Source of the DNA: Bacteroidales bacterium
Lineage (GTDB): Bacteria > Bacteroidota > Bacteroidia > Bacteroidales > P3
Direction: 5' to 3'
Assembly: GCA_004551865.1 (NCBI GenBank)
Contig: SFPR01000001.1
Span: 62,001 to 126,000 of the forward strand
DNA: 64,000 nucleotides
Under the pieces are notes generated by a model. It was not told the origin of the DNA. It did not search any database and saw only the letters and a list, made by a program, of their open reading frames with translations. The translations under genes and the position numbers were made by a program. Below are positions 44,318-53,783 of the stretch, in pieces. How positions within the stretch are numbered: the stretch's first letter is position 1; the number at the start of each line of letters is the position of its first letter.

Positions 44318-46084
44318 ATGGCTTTTTTACCTACGACAGTAAAGGAATTGGAACAAAGAGGTTGGGATTACGTGGATGTTATCTTCGTAAGCGGAGATGC
44401 ATACATCGACCACCCCTCGTTTGGTTGTGCGGTTATTTGCCGCTATTTGGAGAATGCGGGATACAGAGTTGCCGTTTTGGCTCAGCCAAATTGGAAAGAC
44501 GATCTGAGAGACTTCAAGAAAATGGGCAAACCCCGCCTTTGCTTTTGCGTAAGCTCGGGTTGCATGGACTCAATGGTCAATCACTATACGGCTGCAAAGC
44601 GAAAGCGAAGCGACGATGCCTATACGGCAGGCGGGCAGGCAGGCTTTCGACCCGACAGAGCGACCATTGTCTATTCCAACATACTCAAACAACTATATCC
44701 TTCGACACCTGTGCTTATCGGAGGCATAGAAGCCTCGATGAGAAGGCTCGCTCACTACGACTATTGGTCGGACTGTCTCATGCCTTCCATACTTTTGGAT
44801 TCCAAAGCCGATATGTTGATTTACGGAATGGGGGAGAAGGTGGTCTCGGAGGTCTGCAACAAACTCCGTGAGGGCAAAAAGATAGAAGAACTCACCGATA
44901 TAAGACAATCGGCATACCTTTGCCGCAAGCCTGTCGCAAGTCCGCAAGGCTGGAATGATACTCTGCTTCCTTCCTTTGAGCAGTGCCGCAAAGATAAGCT
45001 CGCCCAAGCCGAGGCAATCAGGCTCTTTGAACGCCACAGCAACAAATCTGCAGACGAACGCCTGATACAACGATACGAAAAATTGGGGGTGAGTGTTGTC
45101 GTGAACCCCTTTGACCGCAGCTATTCGGGAGAAGACTTGGACAAGATTTACTCTCTGCCGTTTGAACGCAAACCCCACCCCAAGTATGCAAAGAGAGGCA
45201 GCGTTCCTGCTTTCGAGATGATTAAGTATTCGGTCAATATACATCGCGGTTGCTTCGGAGGCTGTGCGTTCTGCACCATTGCGGCACACCAAGGCAAGCG
45301 AATAATATCGCGAAGTCCACAATCCATACTTCAAGAGATAGAAACAATATCGAAAGATGCCGACTTTAAGGGCTATTTGTCCGATTTGGGAGGACCGTCT
45401 GCCAATATGTACATGATGAAAGGCAGAAACGAAGAGCTGTGTCGCAAATGTGTCAGACCCTCATGCCTTTTCCCGACGCTGTGCAGCAACATGAACAACG
45501 ACCATAAGCCGCTTTTGGAACTCTACTCCTCGGTCAGAGCTTTGCCGTACATCAAGAAAGCCTTTGTGGGCAGCGGAATACGATACGATTTGTTTGACCG
45601 GAGCAACTATTTTGAGACCCTGTGCCGCTATCATGTCAGCGGACGGCTCAAAGTTGCCCCCGAACATTCTTCACCCAAGGTGTTGAAGCAGATGCGTAAG
45701 ATGTCGTTTGATAGTTTTGTCGATTTGAAAAAACGCTTTGACAAGATAAATGACAAATATGCCCTCAATCAACAACTCATACCTTATTTTATATCGTCCC
45801 ACCCGGCTTGTGAGATGAAAGATATGGTTCACTTGGCATCACAAACTGCCGCCTTGGGCTACCGCTTGCAACAAGTGCAGGACTTTACTCCAACACCCAT
45901 GACTATTGCAACCGAGACTTACTACACAGGAGTGGATATCTACACCAAAGAAAGGGTGTTCACAGAAAAAAATCCTGCCGCAAAAAAGATGCAGAACAGG
46001 ATTTTCTTTTGGTATAAGCCCGAAAACAAAAATTGGGCAAGGGGAATTTTTAAGAAATATGGCATGCAATTTCCTCGACACTGA
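44318..46084 (+). CDS. ygiQ: YgiQ-family radical SAM protein
   Basis: A 588-residue YgiQ protein. The N-terminal half carries the family-specific [20 protein letters not shown] and [16 protein letters not shown]. The radical SAM cluster motif CFGGCAFC is at ~312-319 and further cysteines follow ([15 protein letters not shown]). The family uses SAM and a [4Fe-4S] cluster; its reaction is not established. The last 35 bp overlap the 3' end of hisS on the other strand. Confidence 0.93.
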   Translation: MAFLPTTVKELEQRGWDYVDVIFVSGDAYIDHPSFGCAVICRYLENAGYRVAVLAQPNWKDDLRDFKKMGKPRLCFCVSSGCMDSMVNHYTAAKRKRSDDAYTAGGQAGFRPDRATIVYSNILKQLYPSTPVLIGGIEASMRRLAHYDYWSDCLMPSILLDSKADMLIYGMGEKVVSEVCNKLREGKKIEELTDIRQSAYLCRKPVASPQGWNDTLLPSFEQCRKDKLAQAEAIRLFERHSNKSADERLIQRYEKLGVSVVVNPFDRSYSGEDLDKIYSLPFERKPHPKYAKRGSVPAFEMIKYSVNIHRGCFGGCAFCTIAAHQGKRIISRSPQSILQEIETISKDADFKGYLSDLGGPSANMYMMKGRNEELCRKCVRPSCLFPTLCSNMNNDHKPLLELYSSVRALPYIKKAFVGSGIRYDLFDRSNYFETLCRYHVSGRLKVAPEHSSPKVLKQMRKMSFDSFVDLKKRFDKINDKYALNQQLIPYFISSHPACEMKDMVHLASQTAALGYRLQQVQDFTPTPMTIATETYYTGVDIYTKERVFTEKNPAAKKMQNRIFFWYKPENKNWARGIFKKYGMQFPRH

Positions 46085-47393
46085 GCAGCTGTTGCTCTCC
46101 GGTGAGCATATTTTTCAAGGAAATTTTGTTTTGCTTCATTTCTTCTTCGCCCGAAAGTGCCACAAACTTGATTTGCTTTGAGTTTGCATAATTCATTTGC
46201 TTCTTTAACTTGGCATTTTCTGGATAAACTTCTGCTTTTATTCCGCTTTCTCTCAGTTTTTTTGCAACATTGCATGCAAAGAGGCTTTCCTTTTCGCCAA
46301 AGTTGATAAAGAGAATGTCGGTTTGTGCGGTTGCTTCTTCGGGATAGAGGTTTAATTGCTCCAAACAATCATATATTCTGTCTGCTCCAAACGATATTCC
46401 GACACCCGACAATCCTTCCTTGCCGAAAATGCCGGTCAGGTTGTCATATCGTCCGCCTCCGCAGATGCTTCCTATTTGCACATCGGCGGCTTTTACCTCC
46501 ACAATGGCACCTGTGTAGTAGTTCAAGCCCCTTGCAAGCGTCAGGTCGAGTTCTATGTTTTCTGTTCCCTGCTCTTTGCAACGACTAAGGACGTATTCGG
46601 TTTCTTCAATGCCCTTTTCGGCAGTTTCGCCGCTCAATATGCTTTTCAGACTGCTCAATTTCTCTTCGTTTGTGCCGCCAAGGGTGAGTATGGGTGTTAG
46701 TTTGTCAATCTCTTCTTGCGAAAAGCCTCGCTCTTCACGCAGTTCCTTCACCACGTTGTCAAAACCAATCTTGTCCAACTTGTCTATTGCAACCGTTATG
46801 TCGGTCAGTCTGTCCTGCTTTCCGATGTGTTGAGCTATTGCAAGGAGGATTTTTCGGTTGTTGAACTTGATTGTGGTTCGCAGTTTGAGCAAAGCAAATA
46901 CCTCGGATATGATTTCCATAAGTTCTACCTCGTTTAGGAGGCTGTCGCTTCCGATTATGTCGGCATCGCATTGGTAAAACTCTCTGTATCTTCCTTTTTG
47001 AGGACGGTCGGCACGCCAAACAGGCTGAATTTGATAACGTTTGAAAGGAAAAGAAATCTCATTTTGGTGATTGACCACAAAGCGGGCAAAAGGCACGGTG
47101 AGGTCATATCGCAAGCCTTTCTCGCATATCTGCTTTGTTATCTGCTTATAGTCGCCGCTTGTCAGGTCTTTGTTCTCTGTAAAGTCGCCCGAGTTCAATA
47201 TTTTGAACAACAGCTTGTCTCCCTCTTCGCCATATTTCCCCATCAGGGTATCCAAGCCCTCCAAGGCAGGCGTTTCAATCTGTTGAAAGCCGTGAAGAGT
47301 ATAAACCTGTCTGATTGTGTCGAAAATATAGTTGCGTTTTTGCATCTGCATCGGCAAAAAGTCTCTTGTTCCCTTGATTACCTTGTAATTCAT
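46050..47393 (-). CDS. hisS: Histidyl-tRNA synthetase
   Basis: A 447-residue class II synthetase. It has KGTRDFLP at the N terminus, the motif 2 region ([20 protein letters not shown]), histidine-[27 protein letters not shown] and a C-terminal anticodon-binding domain. It charges tRNA-His. The 3' end overlaps ygiQ by 35 bp. A -7 box (CAAAGGTA on the plus strand, 47432-47439) lies 38 bp upstream. Confidence 0.97.
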   Translation of the reverse strand: MNYKVIKGTRDFLPMQMQKRNYIFDTIRQVYTLHGFQQIETPALEGLDTLMGKYGEEGDKLLFKILNSGDFTENKDLTSGDYKQITKQICEKGLRYDLTVPFARFVVNHQNEISFPFKRYQIQPVWRADRPQKGRYREFYQCDADIIGSDSLLNEVELMEIISEVFALLKLRTTIKFNNRKILLAIAQHIGKQDRLTDITVAIDKLDKIGFDNVVKELREERGFSQEEIDKLTPILTLGGTNEEKLSSLKSILSGETAEKGIEETEYVLSRCKEQGTENIELDLTLARGLNYYTGAIVEVKAADVQIGSICGGGRYDNLTGIFGKEGLSGVGISFGADRIYDCLEQLNLYPEEATAQTDILFINFGEKESLFACNVAKKLRESGIKAEVYPENAKLKKQMNYANSKQIKFVALSGEEEMKQNKISLKNMLTGEQQLLSVEEIACHIS

Positions 47394-47431
47394 GTCGTTT
47401 CTTTTAGTCTGTAAATATGTGTTTTATGCTG

Positions 47432-47439
47432 CAAAGGTA
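47432..47439 (-). promoter_or_regulatory. -7 element of hisS promoter
   Basis: TACCTTTG on the minus strand followed by GCAG, 38 bp before the start codon. Confidence 0.6.
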
Positions 47440-47559
47440 AAAATTTTTTGATTTTTTTTGCCTTTTGCTGTTTACTTTTTGCGATTTTTTCTGTCTATGG
47501 GTGCAGAGGGGCGATTGAAATTTGCTCTTTGAGGTTCGCATGAGTTTGCAAAACTTTGA

Positions 47560-47642
47560 CACAAACGGCGTTTTGACAAGAATAAAACGGCATTTCGCTC
47601 AATATAAAACGGCGTTTTATCAAGCTGAAACAACGATTTGTT
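47560..47642. repeat. CGSCG-core repeat array I (four units)
   Basis: Cores at 47566 (CGGCG), 47588 (CGGCA), 47610 (CGGCG) and 47631 (CAACG), spacings 22, 22, 21. This is the only array in which all recognisable cores share one orientation. It lies in the 392 bp divergent gap between hisS and the T9SS type B gene, which otherwise holds only the two promoters. Confidence 0.85.
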
Positions 47643-47733
47643 TTTGTGGTTTCAAAATGTTGTAAATCAATAGTTTCAAGTGCTGTGATGAGGTGGTGAG
47701 TACAACAAGAGAGAAAAGAAAAAGAGCAATAAA

Positions 47734-47765
47734 TTTGGTGGTTGAAAAGAAAATGTTTAACTTTG
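47734..47765 (+). promoter_or_regulatory. Promoter of the 47786 gene
   Basis: TTTG at 47734-47737 and TAACTTTG at 47758-47765, spacer 20 bp, 20 bp before the start codon. Confidence 0.7.
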
Positions 47766-47785
47766 TAACTAAATAATTGACAGAT

Positions 47786-50689
47786 ATGAAGAAGATAATT
47801 TTGTTTTGTGTGAGCGTCTTTATGCTTGCAGTTTGTGGGAAGGTTTCGGCACAGGAGTACTTGCTGAACAACACCAACCACAACAAAACCAAGAACACTT
47901 GCAGCGGTTATTTGTATGACAATTCAAAGAACGGCAATTACGAAGCGAACCAAGACCGTTGGATAACGATATGTCCGCCTGCCTCAACAGGAAACACGGG
48001 TCGTATATCGCTTACCTTTGAAGAGTTTAACCTTGGAGCAGGAGATGTGATGCAGATTTATTTGGGTACGAGCATAACAGACTCTCCGTATATGTTGAAC
48101 AATTCCTCGACTTTCCAAGCAGGTGATTTGGCAGGAACGGTGGTTATGCCGCCTCTTTCTGCTACTTCGGGTTGTTTGACAGTCCGCTTCACAGCCGATG
48201 CAACAGACGAGGCAAGCGGATTTAAGGCAAAAATAGAATGTGCGTCCATGTGTCAATATCCCGAAGCAGGGTTGGACAGCATATTTTACAGAATTACCCC
48301 CGACGGAACGAGAATAGAAAGACCTGTAAGAGATGGAGCAGACACTATTGTCAATGCTGACAGCTCGATTACGATAATCAAGTTTAAGAGCGTCGATTTC
48401 TGTTATGGTGACTCTGTGGTTTTGGTGGCAAAGCCTTTGTTCCCCGAAAATGACAACGTATATCACCAAGATGCTTCCAACTGTATATATGAGTGGACAT
48501 TCGGAGATGGTCAGAATGCAACGGTAAATTACAATCCGGAAGTGGGACACAGCTGGGCAGACTTCTCGGGATACGATTTGTTCCTTGTGGTTGAAGATAC
48601 CGCAAACGGAGGTTGCCGAAGCAAAAATTCGATTGACACTCGTATTCGTATGGCAACCAACCCTATCAAGACAGTACAACAAATGCCCGATATGTGTTCC
48701 GGCACAGAAGTCGGCTTTACCGTAGGTTATGGCGAGAATAGCCAAATTATAGTCGATTCGTTGGAGTTTAGCAGAAGCGAAAAGGAAAGATTTGAGGGAA
48801 CGACATTCATTCCCGACGGAAATAGTTGTTTGTATCTAAGTCCGACAGGCTGTTTCAGCGTTCCGGTTGTTTTTGACAACTTCCCTTCGGGTGCGACAGT
48901 TGGTTCGCCTGACGACATTATGTCTATATGTATGAACGTTGAACACTCCTTCTTGGGAGACTTGGGAATATCCATTGTATGTCCAAACGGACAGAGTGCA
49001 ACATTGATGTACTTTGGTGGCGGTGGAGGTGGTACCTATCTTGGAGTACCTATCGATGACTCGGGTACAAACTGTTGCGACTCTACTTGCGCCCCTATCG
49101 GAACAGGAGCAACATACTGCTTCTCCAATCAGTACCTTACAGGAGCAATGGGAGTTTTGGGAACAATAACAATGGGAGGAACGCTTACGCCTACCAATGT
49201 GGAAGATACCGTAGGTTATTTCCAAACACCTATACAACAAAATGCAACTACGACGGCTGACAAGCAGACAGTTGATTTGAACGGATTTCAATCTTTGGTT
49301 GGTTGTCCTTTGAACGGAGAGTGGGCAATCATGATTTGCGACAGCTGGAGTATTGACAACGGCTATGTATTCTGGTGGGATATGGAATTGGGACAGAGCA
49401 GTGCAGCAAATTGGGACTACCAAGTTCCTATTGACACTGTAATCTGGTCAGGACCAACCTTCTTTTCACAGCAGACGAGTACCTCTTCGATTATCGCACC
49501 ACCGATTGACAGCGTCGGCACATTCATTTTCGATGTCAGCATCATAGACGACTTCGGCTGCCAATGGGATACGGTATCGCCTTTGACGGTTGTTCAAACC
49601 CCTGTTGTGAACCTCGGAGAAGACATAGCCTTGTGCGAGATGACCAACGTACAACTTGATGCGGGCAACGAATCACCTACCGCTACCTATATATGGTCTC
49701 CGACAGGTGAAACCACAAGAGTAATCACGGCAGAAGCATCAGAGAACTCAGCCTCGGTAGTCAATTATAAGGTATTGGTAACCGAATATAACGGCTCTAT
49801 TTACTGCTACGGACAAGACGACATCAACCTTATCGTGCGACCTGCGGCAAATGCAGCCTTCACCTCCGATGTCTATCCGCTTGAGGGTTGCGAACCATTC
49901 AGCTTCCGCTTGTTGAACACAGCCACCAACGCCACACAATTTGAGTGGACGGTTGGCGAAGAGACCTCCACGGAGGCGGACCCTGCCTTTACCTTCCCTT
50001 ACGGCACATACGATGTGAAACTGAAAGTTACTTCGGAGTATGGCTGTCAAGACTCGGTATTCTATCCGGGCATGATAAACGTCTATAAGCACCCGATAGC
50101 AGACTTTGGTTGGGAACCGAATAACCCTTATGCTTCCGACCCGACAGCCAACCTTGTGAACCTCACCAAGCCGGACGATGCGACAAACCAATACCATTGG
50201 ACGGTACAAACCAACCGCAACAACAGCAATGATATAGAGAACCTCTTCGGAACTAACCCTTCATACACATGGACACCGCAATCGGGACAGAGCGTGGCAG
50301 GCGATTACCTTATCAGCCTTGACGCATACAGCGTAAACCAAGCACCGAGCGGCTTCATCTACGAATGTCATGACACCATATCGAGAATAATCACCATAAT
50401 CAACGACAATTTGATGTTCCCGACAGTTGTAACACCAAACGGCGACGGAGTGAATGACGTCTTTACGATACACAACCTTGTTGAAGGACAAGCCTTTCCT
50501 GACAACGAATTGTCAATCTACAACCGCTATGGCAAAAGGATTTACTTTGTGCAAGACATTCGCAACGATAGCGACTTTTGGGACCCTGCCGCAACCAACA
50601 CCCCTTCGGGAACATACTTCTACCGCTTCGTCGGAAGAGGTCCGATAAGAGATGTAGAGTTCAAAGGCTCAGTAGAAATTATAAGATAG
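47786..50689 (+). CDS. T9SS type B cargo protein with CUB, P-domain-like and PKD domains
   Basis: A 967-residue secreted protein. Signal peptide (ILFCVSVFMLAVCGKVSAQ); CUB-like domain (~38-155: DRWITICPP, FEEFNLGAGDVMQIYLG, CLTVRFTADATDEASGF); PKD-type domain (YEWTFGDGQ); a jelly-roll like proprotein convertase P domain (CMNVEHSFLGDLGISIVCPN); further PKD/Ig-like domains; and a C-terminal gliding-motility/type B sorting domain (FPTVVTPNGDGVNDVFTI, NRYGKRIYF, GTYFYRFV). It should pass through SprA to the surface. No enzyme motif was found. Confidence 0.9.
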   Translation: MKKIILFCVSVFMLAVCGKVSAQEYLLNNTNHNKTKNTCSGYLYDNSKNGNYEANQDRWITICPPASTGNTGRISLTFEEFNLGAGDVMQIYLGTSITDSPYMLNNSSTFQAGDLAGTVVMPPLSATSGCLTVRFTADATDEASGFKAKIECASMCQYPEAGLDSIFYRITPDGTRIERPVRDGADTIVNADSSITIIKFKSVDFCYGDSVVLVAKPLFPENDNVYHQDASNCIYEWTFGDGQNATVNYNPEVGHSWADFSGYDLFLVVEDTANGGCRSKNSIDTRIRMATNPIKTVQQMPDMCSGTEVGFTVGYGENSQIIVDSLEFSRSEKERFEGTTFIPDGNSCLYLSPTGCFSVPVVFDNFPSGATVGSPDDIMSICMNVEHSFLGDLGISIVCPNGQSATLMYFGGGGGGTYLGVPIDDSGTNCCDSTCAPIGTGATYCFSNQYLTGAMGVLGTITMGGTLTPTNVEDTVGYFQTPIQQNATTTADKQTVDLNGFQSLVGCPLNGEWAIMICDSWSIDNGYVFWWDMELGQSSAANWDYQVPIDTVIWSGPTFFSQQTSTSSIIAPPIDSVGTFIFDVSIIDDFGCQWDTVSPLTVVQTPVVNLGEDIALCEMTNVQLDAGNESPTATYIWSPTGETTRVITAEASENSASVVNYKVLVTEYNGSIYCYGQDDINLIVRPAANAAFTSDVYPLEGCEPFSFRLLNTATNATQFEWTVGEETSTEADPAFTFPYGTYDVKLKVTSEYGCQDSVFYPGMINVYKHPIADFGWEPNNPYASDPTANLVNLTKPDDATNQYHWTVQTNRNNSNDIENLFGTNPSYTWTPQSGQSVAGDYLISLDAYSVNQAPSGFIYECHDTISRIITIINDNLMFPTVVTPNGDGVNDVFTIHNLVEGQAFPDNELSIYNRYGKRIYFVQDIRNDSDFWDPAATNTPSGTYFYRFVGRGPIRDVEFKGSVEIIR

Positions 50690-50712
50690 AAAGACCTACA
50701 TTGTAGAAAAGA

Positions 50713-50746
50713 AAAAGAGCGGAAGACAATTCCGCTCTTTTTTTTA
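50713..50746 (+). terminator. Terminator of the T9SS type B gene
   Basis: AAAGAGCGGA (near 50713-50723) pairs with TCCGCTCTTT (50731-50740), short loop, then T8. It begins about 24 bp past the stop codon. Confidence 0.85.
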
Positions 50747-50777
50747 TCACTTTGCCGTTTTGCTGCTTGCTTTTTTG

Positions 50778-50785
50778 TATTTTTG
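50778..50785 (+). promoter_or_regulatory. -7 element directly before the 50791 gene
   Basis: TATTTTTG followed by GCAC. It ends only 5 nt before the start codon at 50791, so the mRNA would have almost no leader if this box is used. Confidence 0.5.
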
Positions 50786-50790
50786 CACAC

Positions 50791-51771
50791 ATGAAAAGAA
50801 ATGTACTCGTTTTGGTGTGTCTTTTGGGACTGACACTCCCTGCAAAGGGACAAAGCTCCTCTTTTTTGCAAAACATGGAAGAACAGATGAGTGCTCTGCA
50901 AGACACAATGTTTATGGCAGGCAACGACAATGAGCGATTTAATGCCAATGAACGTTTTATCTCTGCACTCGAAAATTGTTTGGAAATGCCCAATAGTTTC
51001 AATCATGACTTTGCATTGCTCGACAAGATAAGCATTCTGACCTCAAAGGACAAACGTTTTAGAATTTTTACTTGGGCGGTGGTCTCTTCCGAAGGCGAGT
51101 ATTCCAATTATGGTTTCATTCAAGCCAAAAATGAAGCGAGCGGAGAGTATGAAGTATATCGCTTGATGGCTCGCAACGATGAGATTTTCTCGCCTCAGGA
51201 GCAGAAACTCTCCGACAGCTGTTGGTTTGGAGCGGTGTATTATGACCTGATAACCTCAAAACACGAAAATATAACCTACTATACACTCTTGGGATTTGAC
51301 GGAAAAGACATCTACTCCAAACGAAAAGTCATAGAGCCAATCACATTCAAGCACAACAGCGGCAGACCGACCTTCGGAGCTCCCATATTCTACAAACAAA
51401 AAGGTTTGAAACGCATGATTTTTGAGTATGCCCCCGATGCAGCCTTCAATCTCTTGTATGACAATCAGTTTTTTGAGGTTGGCGGAATTAAAAAGGCAGG
51501 CAAAAAGCCCATGAAGAAGAACCGACCTTTTGAAGTTGAAGAGAAGCAAATCGAAAAAGCATGGTTGATTTTGTACGACGAGTTGGAGTCTAAAACAGAT
51601 GCCGTGTCGGGCTTTATGCAGCTCAATGTGCCGAGCGGAAAAGTGGAGGGAATGGTGTTTGAGAGAGGAAGGTGGAGAAAAGTCGATAACTTGGTGCCGA
51701 GAAACAAAAAGAAGAAAAACGAAACCGACAACGGAAACTACGATTTCTCCAAAGAAAAGAGACTCTATTAA
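50791..51771 (+). CDS. Exported protein of unknown function
   Basis: A 326-residue protein with a signal peptide (NVLVLVCLLGLTLPAKGQ). I do not recognise a named family. Features are a helical N-terminal third (FLQNMEEQMSALQDTMF), a central beta-rich part (RFRIFTWAVVSSEGEYSNYG; ITYYTLLGFDGKDIYSKRK; KRMIFEYAPDAAFNLLYDNQ) and a Lys-rich C terminus. The look is that of a conserved Bacteroidales periplasmic protein. The start at 50791 gives the signal peptide; it stands alone between a terminator and a gene-free gap. Confidence 0.7.
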   Translation: MKRNVLVLVCLLGLTLPAKGQSSSFLQNMEEQMSALQDTMFMAGNDNERFNANERFISALENCLEMPNSFNHDFALLDKISILTSKDKRFRIFTWAVVSSEGEYSNYGFIQAKNEASGEYEVYRLMARNDEIFSPQEQKLSDSCWFGAVYYDLITSKHENITYYTLLGFDGKDIYSKRKVIEPITFKHNSGRPTFGAPIFYKQKGLKRMIFEYAPDAAFNLLYDNQFFEVGGIKKAGKKPMKKNRPFEVEEKQIEKAWLILYDELESKTDAVSGFMQLNVPSGKVEGMVFERGRWRKVDNLVPRNKKKKNETDNGNYDFSKEKRLY

Positions 51772-52216
51772 GAAGTGAAATAATTTGTTCCCGCAAACCC
51801 GAGCGACCTTACGAAATATAGACATATAACAATCTTTCGACACCGCTTGCCAACAAGAGGACGAACAAATGAAAGAGGCAACGGCATTTCTCGAATGGCT
51901 GAGGTATATAGACAATACCATTGACGGACAGAGCAAACGCAAGGCTTACCTTTGTATGAGAGCAACATGACCTACACAATCGCAGAGAACTCTTTATGAA
52001 AGGCATCGACTATTCATATTATTATCATATCATTACTAACAAGAGGAATAGGAATGAAAGAGACAAAGATGAAGAATGCAAAAGAGTAAAGAATTGAAGC
52101 ATAACGACAAGAGAAAAGGGTGAAGCAAGAAACAAAATGCAGGAAAATGCTTTGAAAGGTGGACGATATACACCTTTGAGAGCGAAATTTTGCAACGAAA
52201 GGACAATAGTATAAAT
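51772..52216. other. Gene-free stretch of 445 bp
   Basis: No ORF here has a believable start, length or composition. The strand is purine-rich (many AAAGAG/GAAAGA tracts) and there is no CGSCG array, clear hairpin or strong promoter box. It may be decayed coding sequence or a long leader of the fic gene. Confidence 0.4.
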
Positions 52217-53284
52217 ATGGATAAAGTTAAAGAGATATTGAGCAGATGGGAGGCTTTGCAACCTCTTTCCGACAGAGACAGAGAGATGCTCAGCCGCCGA
52301 TTTACCATTGACTTCAACTATAATAGCAATCACATAGAGGGCAACACGCTGACGTATGGGCAGACGGAAATACTGCTGTTGTTCGGAAAAGTTATTGGTG
52401 AGGCAGATCTGAGAGATGTGCAGGAGATGACAGCCGGCAACGTGGGGTTAAAGATGATGACGCAAGAGGCTCGGTTGAAAGACTATCCTTTGACGCAAAA
52501 CTTTATTCGCACGCTCCACAAGACATTGTTACGAGAGGACTATACGATATATCGCACACTTGCCGGCGGCGTTCAAACAAGCTATGTCATACATGCAGGA
52601 CAATATAAGACTCGTCCCAATAGTGTGATAACAAGATACGGCAGCCGTTTTGAGTATGCCTCACCCGAAGAGACACCGGCGTTTATGACCGATTTGGTAA
52701 ATTGGTATAACGAAGCAGAACAGTCGGGCAAGTTTACACCAATAGAATTGGCTGCATTGTTTCACTACCGATATATCCGGATTCATCCGTTTGAAGACGG
52801 CAATGGTCGAATAGCCCGCCTGATGGTCAATTATATCCTTTTGAGGAACGGCTTTCCTATGATTGTTGTCAGAAGTCGAAAAAGAAATGAATATTTGGAG
52901 GCACTTCACAAGACAGACTTGACCGTCGGGGCAAGTCCGTATTTGGGAGCGCACGCTTCAAAACGAGACATTCAACAGTTTTTGACCTACTTTACCAACC
53001 TTTTTGTTGAAGAGGTTACGTATCATATCCGTTTTTTGACCGAAAGAGGGGAGAATGTGTGGTGGTTTGACGGCGAACGTATCTTGTTCCGTACCGATAC
53101 GACAAGCAGAATACTCAATTTGATGTATGAGTTTCCCGACATTACCATACCAAGGCTGTCGAAAGAAGTGGGCATAAGTATGAATGCCGTAAACAAACAA
53201 ATCAAGCAACTCACAGAAAAGGGATACATACAACGCACAGAGAGAAACGGAAATTGGCGGTTGATTATAACACCTTCAATTTAG
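52217..53284 (+). CDS. Fic family protein (AMPylase type) with internal inhibitory motif and C-terminal wHTH
   Basis: A 355-residue Fic protein. The catalytic loop HPFEDGNGRIAR begins at His190 and is intact. The N-terminal SNHIEG (37-42) fits the (S/T)xxxE(G/N) inhibitory helix, so this is a class II, self-inhibited Fic. A Fic N-like domain precedes and a winged-helix domain follows (ITIPRLSKEVGISMNAVNKQ). Such enzymes transfer AMP to protein targets. No separate antitoxin gene is adjacent. ATG at 52217 was chosen. Confidence 0.92.
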   Translation: MDKVKEILSRWEALQPLSDRDREMLSRRFTIDFNYNSNHIEGNTLTYGQTEILLLFGKVIGEADLRDVQEMTAGNVGLKMMTQEARLKDYPLTQNFIRTLHKTLLREDYTIYRTLAGGVQTSYVIHAGQYKTRPNSVITRYGSRFEYASPEETPAFMTDLVNWYNEAEQSGKFTPIELAALFHYRYIRIHPFEDGNGRIARLMVNYILLRNGFPMIVVRSRKRNEYLEALHKTDLTVGASPYLGAHASKRDIQQFLTYFTNLFVEEVTYHIRFLTERGENVWWFDGERILFRTDTTSRILNLMYEFPDITIPRLSKEVGISMNAVNKQIKQLTEKGYIQRTERNGNWRLIITPSI

Positions 53285-53424
53285 TAGCGTATGGATTTTT
53301 TGTAATTAGGTCTCTTTTGAAATTGTATTAAACAACGATAGTTTGAAACTGTTTGTTGCAATGTCGAAGTTGCGGTTGCAAGTCTTCAAAGGCGGTGTGG
53401 TTTTGTCATTTGAGGCGTAAATAA

Positions 53425-53466
53425 AGAGAGGGAACGAATGCTTTGTTCGTTCCCTCTCTATTTTTG
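53425..53466. terminator. Strong bidirectional terminator between fic and the TPR gene
   Basis: A 14-bp perfect stem (AGAGAGGGAACGAA with TTCGTTCCCTCTCT, 53425-53459) with A-rich and T-rich flanks, between converging genes. The tail ATTTTTG serves the plus strand and the A-rich 5' flank serves the minus strand. Confidence 0.85.
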
Positions 53467-53481
53467 CTTTTGTGTCTTGGC

Positions 53482-53769
53482 TTAGTGGTTAAACATATCT
53501 TTGTTGAAGAAGTCCAATATCTCTATGCAACTTGCCTTCATGGCTGCGGCGGGAGATTGGGGGTTTAGTTCGATTGCCCGAGTGTAGTTGTTGATTGCTT
53601 CTTTCCAATGGTTGCCACGGCGAAAGGCGTTACCTCTGACGTAATATGCCTCGTCCTTCAACTCATTGTCCTTGTCGGCAACCAATTTGTCGAGCAGGCT
53701 CATCGCTTCTTCGAGTTTGTCCTCTGCCAAGAGGACTTTTGCTTTTTCAATATCATCTGCACTTATCAT
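53482..53769 (-). CDS. Small TPR protein
   Basis: A 95-residue cytoplasmic protein made of about two TPR units (IEKAKVLLAEDKLEEAMSLL; AYYVRGNAFRRGNHWKEAIN; YTRAIELNPQS). No signal peptide. It starts 14 bp after the stop of the T9SS type B gene, so it probably shares the transcript. The frame extends to 53862 but that part overlaps the T9SS gene. Likely a protein-protein adaptor; partner unknown. Confidence 0.8.
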   Translation of the reverse strand: MISADDIEKAKVLLAEDKLEEAMSLLDKLVADKDNELKDEAYYVRGNAFRRGNHWKEAINNYTRAIELNPQSPAAAMKASCIEILDFFNKDMFNH

Positions 53770-53783
53770 CTTTTCAATACATT

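Noticed and set aside
51768..52333. Several short minus-strand ORFs in the gap before fic
   Set aside because: They overlap each other and fic, have hydrophobic low-complexity sequence and no start signals, so I left the gap unannotated.
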